Of a stretch of 5,680 bases of DNA, positions 1 through 5,680 are shown piece by piece. The translations under genes were made by a program, and so were the position numbers. The stretch's first letter is position 1; every line of letters begins with the position of its first letter. The DNA is from Clostridia bacterium (GTDB taxonomy: Bacteria; Bacillota; Clostridia; Oscillospirales; CAG-272). The stretch is taken from contig CAAGJL010000359.1 in assembly GCA_900770145.1 (NCBI GenBank), positions 1 through 5,680 of the forward strand. The letters are read 5' to 3'. The notes under the pieces are model-generated. The model was given only the letters and a program-made list of their open reading frames with translations. It ran no database searches and was not told where the DNA came from.

Positions 1-19
1 CACGACGCTCTTCCGATCT
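1..19 (+). other. Illumina adapter remnant (not genomic)
   Basis: The first 19 bases, CACGACGCTCTTCCGATCT, are identical to the 3' end of the Illumina TruSeq universal (read 1) adapter as known from library chemistry. They should not be annotated as biological sequence. On the minus strand they would add seven false residues (SDRKSVV) to the kinase fragment that runs into this edge. The sequence is visible directly; its identity comes from recall of the adapter. Confidence 0.96.
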
Positions 20-369
20 GATTCCAGCGCGCCGGAGCCGTTTTTGGTCGCTTTTCGGAGCACGGTGCCGTTGTTATCCACCAAAAGGATGGTAATATCC
101 TCCCCCGTGGCCGCCATGGCGGTCAGAATCCGGTCAACATCCGTGGCGTGTTTGTTCAGCATTTTGTCGAAATCCGTAGTCAGGCTGGCGCCGGTCTGGG
201 CGCCGAGATACTCCGCCGTGCCGCGCGCCGCGTTGGAAAGCAAAGTTTCTTTCGCGTTCAGCGCATAACCGTTCACCATGGAGGTGATAATCACCACCAG
301 AATCAGGAAACTGACGCAGATGATCGACATAAAAGTGACGATGTATTTTGCAAATACGCTCTTGAACAT
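20..369 (-). CDS. Sensor histidine kinase, N-terminal part only (3' end lost at contig edge)
   Basis: The visible part encodes 116 residues starting MFKSVFAKYIVTF. A strongly hydrophobic stretch at about residues 10-33 looks like a membrane-spanning, uncleaved signal-anchor segment. It is followed by a polar, probably extracytoplasmic region from about residue 34. That region contains DITILLVDNNGTVLRK (about 91-106), which resembles a beta-strand pair of a PAS-like or Cache-like sensor fold. The start is fixed by a GGAGG Shine-Dalgarno (374-378) four bases upstream of the ATG. The gene lies 78 bases downstream of a response regulator on the same strand, the usual place for a partner kinase. 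No second membrane segment, HAMP, H-box or ATPase domain is visible, so the kinase call rests on topology and context. It could be another membrane sensor. The stimulus is unknown. Confidence 0.75.
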
Positions 370-384
370 TCTGCCTCCGCCTTT

Positions 385-397
385 TTACAGTCTGTAA
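385..397. repeat. Short inverted repeat upstream of the kinase RBS
   Basis: TTACAG-T-CTGTAA is a perfect 6-bp inverted repeat around one base. It lies just upstream of the kinase Shine-Dalgarno and beside the larger hairpin at 402-434. It could be a small RNA stem (5 bp with a 3-nt loop) near the ribosome site, or a protein-binding half-site pair. A chance occurrence is also possible. Confidence 0.35.
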
Positions 398-401
398 GAG
401 A

Positions 402-442
402 GGTGCCGCCGCAAAAGCGTTTTGCGGCGGCACCGTCTTTTT
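402..442 (+). terminator. Perfect 15-bp hairpin between response regulator and kinase genes
   Basis: The arms at 402-416 (GGTGCCGCCGCAAAA) and 420-434 are exact reverse complements around a 3-base loop (GCG). On the plus strand the stem is followed by GTCTTTTTA, so it resembles a rho-independent terminator for transcription running rightward, antisense to the operon. On the minus strand, the direction of the flanking genes, the stem is followed by only TCTCTTA, a weak U-tract. There it would more likely act as a leaky attenuator or an mRNA-stability or processing element that lowers kinase relative to regulator. The stem is certain; its role and working strand are inferred. Confidence 0.55.
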
Positions 443-447
443 ATCTG

Positions 448-1140
448 TCAATTATAGAGTTCAAATTTATAGCCGATGCCCCAAACGGTCTTCAACGCCC
501 ATTTGTCCGAAACGCCTTCCAGTTTCTCCCGCAGGCGCTTGATATGTACGTCCACGGTGCGGCTGTCGCCGAGAAACGCGAAGTCCCAAACGTGCTCCAA
601 CAACTGCTCGCGGCTGAACACATGGTTCGGGTTGGATGCCAGGCAATAGAGCAGTTGCAGTTCCTTGGGCGGAATGTCCACTTTTTTGCCTTTCAGTTTC
701 AGCTCGAATTTCTCCTGGCTGATCTCAAAGTTATCAAACTTGATCACGTCGCCGTCTTCCTGCCCGCCATGGGACTGGTACCGGCGAAGCACCGCTTTGA
801 TCCGCGCCGACAGTTCTTTGAGGTCAAAAGGCTTGACCACATAGTCGTCCGCACCCATCTCCAACGCCAGCACTTTGTCAAACGCTTCCCCTTTTGCCGA
901 CAGCATAATCACGGGCTTGGAGGACTCTTTCCGGATCTCCGCCAGCATCTGCTGCCCATCCATCTTCGGCATCATAATGTCCAGTAAAACAAGATCGGGG
1001 GAGTTGGCTTTGAACGCGGCAAGCCCCTCCACCCCGTCAGACGCGGTGATGACTTCGCAGCTCTCTTTTTCAAAATGGGTTTTCAGGATGTCGCAGATAT
1101 TCGCGTCATCGTCTACCACAAGAATTTTCGTGCCTACCAT
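448..1140 (-). CDS. OmpR/PhoB-family two-component response regulator
   Basis: The 230-residue protein has the usual family length and order. A CheY-like receiver domain (about 4-118) has the acidic cluster D10-D12, phospho-acceptor D54 in LLDIMMPKMDG, switch residue S81 and conserved K103 in the KPF motif. A winged-helix DNA-binding domain follows (about 132-228), with a recognition helix near 193-207 (SRTVDVHIKRLREKL) and a terminal WGIGYKFE wing. It is expected to bind promoter DNA when phosphorylated by its partner kinase, very probably the truncated gene just downstream. The ATG at 1138-1140 is chosen because GGGAGG (1146-1151) sits five bases upstream and the receiver fold begins at once. 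An open frame extends upstream to 1338 but would add nonconserved residues across the promoter. The regulon is unknown; the divergent oxidoreductase gene is a candidate target besides autoregulation. Confidence 0.96.
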   Translation of the reverse strand: MVGTKILVVDDDANICDILKTHFEKESCEVITASDGVEGLAAFKANSPDLVLLDIMMPKMDGQQMLAEIRKESSKPVIMLSAKGEAFDKVLALEMGADDYVVKPFDLKELSARIKAVLRRYQSHGGQEDGDVIKFDNFEISQEKFELKLKGKKVDIPPKELQLLYCLASNPNHVFSREQLLEHVWDFAFLGDSRTVDVHIKRLREKLEGVSDKWALKTVWGIGYKFELYN

Positions 1141-1193
1141 TTTATCCTCCCGAAATCCGCACACGGCGGAAATTTTGACTCTTGCTGCGGGTA

Positions 1194-1203
1194 TTTTGCA
1201 AAA
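1194..1203. repeat. 10-bp palindrome in the response-regulator leader
   Basis: TTTTGCAAAA is a perfect palindrome about 25 bases downstream of the predicted regulator transcription start. It could be a protein-binding site, but short AT-rich palindromes arise often by chance. Confidence 0.25.
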
Positions 1204-1231
1204 AAGCGCAAATATACTCAACTTATATTGT

Positions 1232-1260
1232 ATTGTAACATATTTTTTTCTGTTTGAAAA
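1232..1260 (-). promoter_or_regulatory. Candidate sigma-A-type promoter for the two-component operon
   Basis: Read on the minus strand, a -35-like TTTTCA (1255-1260) is separated by 17 bases from TACAAT (1232-1237), a 5/6 match to the consensus -10. It is preceded by TG one base upstream (extended -10: TGTTACAAT). The expected start near 1225 would give a leader of about 85 nt before the regulator ATG. The -35 is only a 4/6 match, so the extended -10 would carry much of the recognition. Assigned by eye. Confidence 0.55.
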
Positions 1261-1273
1261 GGGGTTTTTCAAA
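1253..1273. repeat. 8-bp inverted repeat between divergent promoters, possible operator
   Basis: TTTGAAAA (1253-1260) and TTTTCAAA (1266-1273) are perfect inverted arms around GGGGT. The left arm overlaps the -35 of the regulator promoter, and the right arm ends 16 bases before the -35 of the oxidoreductase promoter. One bound dimer could therefore affect both directions. OmpR-family regulators more often bind direct repeats, so a different regulator is also possible. The repeat is seen; the function is inferred. Confidence 0.4.
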
Positions 1274-1289
1274 AAAGATTTCATTTTTC

Positions 1290-1318
1290 TTGACGGAAAA
1301 GTCGGAATATGATAACAT
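1290..1318 (+). promoter_or_regulatory. Candidate promoter for the FAD-dependent oxidoreductase gene
   Basis: TTGACG (1290-1295, 5/6 match to the -35 consensus) and TAACAT (1313-1318, 4/6 to the -10) are 17 bases apart. A TG dinucleotide one base before the -10 gives an extended -10. The predicted start near 1325 leaves a leader of about 28 nt. It points away from the two-component promoter. Confidence 0.55.
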
Positions 1319-1352
1319 ATCAGGTGAAATTCAGACATGCGTGGAGGTCAGA

Positions 1353-2657
1353 ATGTATCGGATCACAAAAGAAGTTCCTGTCAGCGGGCATTACGATCTT
1401 GCCGTAATCGGCGGCGGTCCCTCCGGGCTGATGTGCGCCGTTGCCGCCGCGCGGCTCGGCTGCCGGGTGGCGCTGGCGGAGCGGTTCGGCTTTCTCGGCG
1501 GCACCGCGGCGGGCGGATATGTCCTGCCGATCAGCGGCTTTTATTTCGGCGGGCGGCAAGTGGTCGGCGGGGTTCCGTTTGAGTTGGTCAAGCGCATGGA
1601 AACGCTGGGAGGGGCGATGTTTGAATCCCCCAAAGGTAACGTTTCGTTCTCCCCGGAGGTCTATAAGTTGGCGGCTCAGGAAATGCTGACCGAAGCGGGA
1701 GTGGAGGTTTACACCAACGCTTATCTGACCGACGCAGTGGTGCGCGACGGGCAGGTTCTTGCCGCGATTCTCGAAACCAAAAGCGGCGCCGCGGCAATCG
1801 AAGCGGACGTGTTTGCGGACGCCACCGGGGACGGCGACCTCGCCCGCCTTGCCGGAGCGGAAATGTTGCCCGCCCCCGCCGAGGGATTGCAGCCGATGTC
1901 GCTTTGCTTTTTGCTGGGCGGAGTGGATACGACCACGCCGCTGTTGCGGGATTGTATTCATCACGACGGGAAAACCGGCGCCTCCGTCAACAAAACGATT
2001 CGGGCGCTTTTGCAGAAAGAAACGTCAGGCGGCTTTTCCCGCTTTGGCGGCCCCTGGTTCAACGTGACGCTGTGCGGGGACGTGCTGGCAGTCAATGTGA
2101 CACGCGCCGGAGCGGACGCGTGCGACAGCAAGGCTCTGCAGAACGCGGAATTTGTCATGCGCCGGGAGATGTTTGCCATTGTCGCGGTACTGCGGCGCGC
2201 GTATCGGGAGTTTGAAAACTGTTACATCATTTCCTCCGCGCCGCTGGTCGGTATCCGCGAAACGCGGCACATCCGGGGTGCTTACACCATGACGGGGGAC
2301 GACCTTCTGTCGGCGCGGCGTTTCCCCGATTGCGTGGCGCTGTGCGCGCACCCGGTGGACATTCACAACACCGCGGACGGCACGCAGATCTGCAAGCGCC
2401 TGGAACGCGCGGCAGGCGTGCCCTATCGCGCGATGTACAGCCCTGCGGTGAAAAATCTGCTTTGCCCCAGCCGATGCGTCTCCGCCGAACGGGTGGCATA
2501 TGCCTCCGTCCGCGTGCAGGCAACGCTGATGGCGCTGGGGCAGGCGGCAGGCGTGGCGGCGGCGCTGTGCCGCCGCGCCGGGAACGGCGATGTGGCGGCG
2601 GTGGACACCCCGGCACTCTTACGGGAACTGCACGCCCTTGGCGGCATCACGGAATAA
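1353..2657 (+). CDS. FAD-dependent oxidoreductase (FAD_oxidored-type flavoprotein)
   Basis: The 434-residue protein opens with YDLAVIGGGPSGLMCAVAAARLG, a Rossmann dinucleotide fold with GGGPSG at 20-25 and E43 at the end of the second strand for the FAD ribose. FLGGTAAGG (47-55) follows. DATGDGDLA (156-164) is the second FAD signature typical of the PF12831-like family. The C-terminal part has GIRETRHIRGAYTMT, then NLLCPSRC and VRVQATLMALGQAAGVAAAL, matching the family's closing FAD-contact region. There is no signal peptide, so it should be cytoplasmic. Substrate and reaction cannot be told; family members are often of unknown role in anaerobes. The ATG at 1353 is chosen for GGAGG (1343-1347) five bases upstream; the frame stays open back to 1254, but that would run through the promoter. 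The gene is monocistronic, divergent from the two-component operon, and ends at a strong terminator. Confidence 0.9.
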   Translation: MYRITKEVPVSGHYDLAVIGGGPSGLMCAVAAARLGCRVALAERFGFLGGTAAGGYVLPISGFYFGGRQVVGGVPFELVKRMETLGGAMFESPKGNVSFSPEVYKLAAQEMLTEAGVEVYTNAYLTDAVVRDGQVLAAILETKSGAAAIEADVFADATGDGDLARLAGAEMLPAPAEGLQPMSLCFLLGGVDTTTPLLRDCIHHDGKTGASVNKTIRALLQKETSGGFSRFGGPWFNVTLCGDVLAVNVTRAGADACDSKALQNAEFVMRREMFAIVAVLRRAYREFENCYIISSAPLVGIRETRHIRGAYTMTGDDLLSARRFPDCVALCAHPVDIHNTADGTQICKRLERAAGVPYRAMYSPAVKNLLCPSRCVSAERVAYASVRVQATLMALGQAAGVAAALCRRAGNGDVAAVDTPALLRELHALGGITE

Positions 2658-2662
2658 ACGGC

Positions 2663-2703
2663 GCCCGGAAAGCCCGCGAAATGCGGGCTTTCCGGGCTTT
2701 TTT
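2663..2703 (+). terminator. Rho-independent terminator after the FAD oxidoreductase gene
   Basis: A perfect 15-bp GC-rich stem (arms 2663-2677 and 2683-2697) with a 5-base loop GAAAT is followed at once by six T residues (2698-2703). It begins six bases after the oxidoreductase stop codon and separates that gene from the ychF promoter. Confidence 0.95.
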
Positions 2704-2746
2704 GCAGGCGTTTCGGAAAATCCGGCGTTTTTTTGCCCCGCGGCTC

Positions 2747-2775
2747 TTGCCAAAATCGGAAATTTGCGGTATAAT
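2747..2775 (+). promoter_or_regulatory. Strong sigma-A-type promoter for the ychF-trmB-nitroreductase-truB run
   Basis: TTGCCA (2747-2752, 5/6 to the -35 consensus) and a perfect TATAAT (2770-2775) are separated by the optimal 17 bases. The predicted start near 2782 gives a leader of about 44 nt before the ychF ATG. This is the best promoter in the window, fitting a housekeeping operon. No other promoter is evident before the right edge. Confidence 0.85.
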
Positions 2776-2798
2776 GATATGCTGTATGAGTATACCGC
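2766..2798. repeat. 8-bp inverted repeat spanning the ychF -10 and start site
   Basis: GCGGTATA (2766-2773) and TATACCGC (2791-2798) are perfect inverted arms with 17 bases between them. The left arm overlaps the -10 hexamer and the right arm lies just past the predicted start. Because the left arm is not transcribed, an RNA hairpin is unlikely; a DNA operator for a dimeric repressor is the more natural reading. No known regulator was recognised. Confidence 0.4.
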
Positions 2799-2825
2799 GA
2801 GAGCGGACAAACGAGGAGAAACAAT

Positions 2826-3919
2826 ATGAAACTTGGTATCGTAGGGCTGCCGAATGTCGGCAAAAGCACGCTGTTCAACGCACTGACCAATGCCGGCGCC
2901 GAATCCGCAAACTACCCGTTCTGCACCATTGAGCCAAACGTGGGCGTGGTTGCCGTGCCCGACAGCCGGATGGATTATCTGGCGGAAATGTATCACCCTG
3001 AAAAGTACACCCCTGCCGTAATCGAATTTGTGGACATTGCAGGATTGGTTGCGGGCGCCTCCAAAGGCGAGGGATTGGGCAACAAATTCCTTTCCCACAT
3101 CCGCGAGGTGGACGCCATCATTCACGTGGTGCGGTGCTTCAAAGACGACAACATCATCCACGTGGACGGCAGCGTCAACGCGATGCGGGATCTGGAAACC
3201 ATCAATATGGAACTGATTTTCTCCGATATGGAGATGCTGGAACGCCGGATTGATCGCACCAGAAAAGCGATGAAAGGCGACAAGACCCTTGCCGCGGAAA
3301 TTGCGGTGCTGGAAAAGGTGCAGGCTGCGCTGGAAGCGGGCAACACCGCCCGCACGGTGGAGCTGACCGAGGATGAGCGCGCGGTGTTTTCCGACACCCC
3401 TTTACTGACGATGAAACCCGTGATTTACGTGGCAAACGTCAGCGAAGAGGAGGCGGGCAAGGAGCCGCTGGACAACCCGATGTACGCGGCGCTGAAAGCA
3501 TATGCCGAGAGCGAGGGCGCCGGGATTCTGCCGGTGTGCGCGCAGATCGAAGCCGAAATTGCGGAACTTTCCGCCGGGGAAAAGAAAGCGTTTCTGGACG
3601 ACCTCGGCATTGCCGAAAGCGGGCTTGACCGCCTGATCAAAGCAAGCTATGCCCTGCTGGGGCTGATCAGTTTTCTCACTGCGGGTCCCAAAGAGGTGCG
3701 CGCGTGGACAATCACGAAAGGCACCAAGGCGCCGGGCGCCGCAGGCAAAATTCACAGTGATTTCGAGCGCGGGTTTATCCGCGCGGAAGTGGTGTCGTTT
3801 GACGATCTCAGACGCATCGGCTCGATGAACGGGGTCAAGGAAGCGGGGCTCTTGCGCAGTGAGGGCAAGGACTATGTGATGCAGGACGGGGACATTGTGG
3901 TCTTCCGTTTCAACGTCTG

Positions 3920-3920
<1 letters not shown>
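2826..3920 (+). CDS. ychF: Redox-regulated ribosome-binding ATPase YchF (Obg-like, OLA1 family)
   Basis: At 364 residues it matches the family (363 in E. coli). The P-loop is GLPNVGKST (7-15). The G3 motif is DIAGL (70-74), with a hydrophobic residue in place of the catalytic glutamine as in HAS-type NTPases. The usual NKxD is replaced by NVSE (204-207), the change associated with ATP over GTP preference. A coiled-coil-like insert spans about 128-172, and the C-terminal TGS-like domain (about 280-363) ends YVMQDGDIVVFRFNV. C33 in YPFCTIEPN aligns with E. coli C35, reported as redox-sensitive. The protein acts in the cytoplasm on the ribosome and in stress responses. The ATG is supported by AGGAG (2814-2818) seven bases upstream. 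It is the first gene after a strong promoter and overlaps trmB by one base. Confidence 0.98.
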
Positions 3921-4567
<647 letters not shown>

Positions 4568-4604
4568 TAGCCCGAGAGGCTACCGTTATGGGGGATATTC
4601 CCCC
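4568..4604 (+). promoter_or_regulatory. Two tandem small hairpins in the trmB-nitroreductase spacer
   Basis: TAGCC (4568-4572) pairs with GGCTA (4578-4582) around CGAGA. GGGGGA (4590-4595) pairs with TCCCCC (4599-4604) around TAT. The second hairpin ends two bases before the AAAGGAG Shine-Dalgarno (4607-4613) of the next gene. No T-run follows either stem, so they are not terminators. They may tune translation or mRNA processing between the two genes. The stems are visible; the function is unknown. Confidence 0.4.
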
Positions 4605-4618
4605 GGAAAGGAGTTTTT

Positions 4619-5194
4619 ATGTACCATATGGACGAGCTGGTGCTCAAAAACCGTTCCTACCGCGCGTTTGACGAGAGCGCGCCGATCACGGAGCAAACGA
4701 TGACGGAACTGGTGGACCTTGCGCGCAGATGTTCCTCCGGGATGAATCTGCAACCGCTCCGCTACCGGATTCTTTCTACCGCCGCAGATATCGGCAAAAT
4801 GCTGAACAACTGCCGTTTCGCCTCCTCCCTTGGCATCAAACTCCCGCCGGAGAACGGCAGACCCACCGGATTTATCCTGATTTTTGAGGACAAAGAGACC
4901 GAAAGCCCCGCCACACTGGCGCTCAAAGACGCGGGCATTGCCGCGGCAACAATTCTGCTTGCCGCCACCGAACGCGGTTTCGGCGGTTGTATGTTAGGTA
5001 GTTTTGACCCCGCGCGCCTGAACGCCGATTTTGAAATTCCGGACCGCTACACGCCCCTGCTTGCCATTGCGCTGGGCAAACCCGCCGAAACCGTGGTGCT
5101 GACCGACGCGCACGGCGGGGCGCTTCGCTACTACCGGGATGAAGCGGGGATTCATTACGTGCCCAAGCGTGGGCTGAAAGAAGTGCTGATCTGA
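4619..5194 (+). CDS. Nitroreductase-family FMN-dependent oxidoreductase
   Basis: The 191-residue protein has the N-terminal FMN-phosphate motif NRSYRAF (11-17). It also has SGMNLQPLRY (40-49) and the C-terminal half motif DAGIAAATILLAATERGFGGCMLGSFD (104-130), where the glycine-rich GFGGCMLG normally contacts FMN. The size is typical of the short nitroreductase group. Such enzymes use NAD(P)H to reduce nitro compounds, quinones or flavins; the true substrate here is unknown. No signal peptide or membrane segment is seen, so it should be cytoplasmic. The start at 4619 is chosen because AAAGGAG (4607-4613) is five bases upstream; a second ATG at 4628 would be too far away. It follows trmB by 51 bases, and its stop overlaps the truB start (TGATG). 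Its place among tRNA-modification genes does not reveal its role. Confidence 0.92.
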   Translation: MYHMDELVLKNRSYRAFDESAPITEQTMTELVDLARRCSSGMNLQPLRYRILSTAADIGKMLNNCRFASSLGIKLPPENGRPTGFILIFEDKETESPATLALKDAGIAAATILLAATERGFGGCMLGSFDPARLNADFEIPDRYTPLLAIALGKPAETVVLTDAHGGALRYYRDEAGIHYVPKRGLKEVLI

Positions 5195-5680
5195 TGGCGG
5201 GCACCCCAAACACGGCGGAGCCCTGCGGCATTCTGCCCATCGACAAACCGGCGGGCAAAACCTCGCATGATATTGTGGGGCAAATGCGGCGGCTGTTTCA
5301 CACCAAACGTGTGGGGCACACCGGCACGCTGGATCCGATGGCGACCGGTGTACTGACGATTCTGATCGGCAGAGCCGCCAAAGCGGCGGAATACCTGGTC
5401 TGTGACCGCAAGACCTACGTGGCGGAGTTACGGTTGGGACTGACCACCGACACGGAGGATGTCACCGGGCGGGTGCTGACCGAGTGCCGCGACCTCCCGG
5501 AAAGCGACGCGGTTTTTGCCGCGGCGCGCTCGTTTCTCGGTACATATGCGCAGATTCCGCCCATGGTCAGCGCCCTGAAAGTCGGGGGGAAAAAACTGGT
5601 TGATCTTGCGCGGAAAGGCATTGAAATTGAGAGAAAGCCCCGTGACGTGATGATTTTTGCGCTGGATTGCCGGGCGACCG
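5194..5680 (+). CDS. truB: tRNA pseudouridine(55) synthase TruB, C-terminus cut at window edge
   Basis: The 162 visible residues cover the N-terminal half to two-thirds of a protein that makes pseudouridine at U55 of the T-loop in nearly all tRNAs. ILPIDKPAGKTSHDIV (13-28) is motif I. RVGHTGTLDPMATGVL (39-54) carries the catalytic aspartate D47 (E. coli D48). KTY at 73-75 supplies the conserved tyrosine (E. coli Y76). QIPPMVSALKVGGKKLVDLARKG (120-142) contains R140, matching E. coli R181. Two positions where E. coli has tyrosine in this last motif are valine (V125, V136). The PUA-like C-terminus lies beyond the window. The ATG overlaps the nitroreductase stop and lacks a strong Shine-Dalgarno, suggesting translational coupling. 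Confidence 0.97.
   Translation, partial: MAGTPNTAEPCGILPIDKPAGKTSHDIVGQMRRLFHTKRVGHTGTLDPMATGVLTILIGRAAKAAEYLVCDRKTYVAELRLGLTTDTEDVTGRVLTECRDLPESDAVFAAARSFLGTYAQIPPMVSALKVGGKKLVDLARKGIEIERKPRDVMIFALDCRAT

Noticed and set aside
148..987. 279-codon open frame on the plus strand
   Set aside because: It is antisense to the well-supported response regulator and kinase fragment, runs straight through the 15-bp hairpin, and has a histidine- and glutamine-rich composition with no recognisable domain. It is a shadow frame in GC-rich DNA.
1141..1338. Upstream extension of the response-regulator reading frame
   Set aside because: The frame is open to 1338, but the added residues precede the receiver fold, cover the promoter region, and start without a ribosome site. 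The ATG at 1140 has a strong one.
1254..1352. Upstream ATG for the FAD oxidoreductase
   Set aside because: It would place the start before the candidate promoter and add 33 residues unlike the family's N-terminus. The ATG at 1353 has GGAGG at good spacing.
1320..1964. 214-codon open frame on the minus strand
   Set aside because: It is antisense to the FAD-binding region of the oxidoreductase and has no recognisable protein features.
2330..2932. 200-codon plus-strand frame spanning the oxidoreductase 3' end, terminator and ychF 5' end
   Set aside because: It is out of frame with both genes and crosses a strong terminator and a strong promoter, so it cannot be a normal gene.
4568..4618. Guanidine-II (mini-ykkC) riboswitch, suggested by two tandem hairpins before a gene
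   Set aside because: That class needs ACGR-type loops in both hairpins. The loops here are CGAGA and TAT, and the downstream gene is not a guanidine exporter or related enzyme.

Overview
This 5,680-base window carries six genes on a GC-rich bacterial contig. The first 19 bases are a remnant of an Illumina sequencing adapter, so base 20 is where genomic sequence begins and the left edge is a contig end. Several traits suggest a fairly GC-rich Gram-positive bacterium, perhaps a clostridium. Shine-Dalgarno sequences are strong where present. Promoters are sigma-A-like inside short AT-rich gaps. The OmpR-type regulator ends in a WGIGYKFE-like motif, and the FAD oxidoreductase and nitroreductase resemble those common in anaerobic Firmicutes. 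The taxonomic placement is inference; no rRNA or marker alignment was possible.

Left region (20-1140, minus strand): a two-component operon. An OmpR/PhoB-type response regulator comes first. It is followed by the N-terminal 116 residues of a membrane protein that is very probably its sensor histidine kinase, cut by the contig end. The short gap between them holds a perfect 15-bp hairpin.

Middle (1141-2703): a compact divergent regulatory region has one candidate promoter pointing each way and an inverted repeat between them. It drives the two-component operon leftward and a monocistronic FAD-dependent oxidoreductase (434 aa) rightward. A textbook rho-independent terminator follows the oxidoreductase gene.

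Right region (2747-5680, plus strand): a near-consensus promoter precedes a tight run of ychF (ribosome-associated ATPase), trmB (tRNA m7G46 methyltransferase), an FMN nitroreductase-family gene and truB (tRNA Psi55 synthase, cut at the right edge). Two of the three junctions are TGATG overlaps. The third is a 51-nt spacer with two small hairpins. Three of the four genes serve translation or tRNA modification; the nitroreductase is the odd member.

I found no mobile element, CRISPR array, tRNA, rRNA or recognisable riboswitch, and no convincing evidence of a new system. The points worth a second look are the adapter remnant, the hairpin between regulator and kinase, the inverted repeats at the promoters, and the unusual setting of truB.
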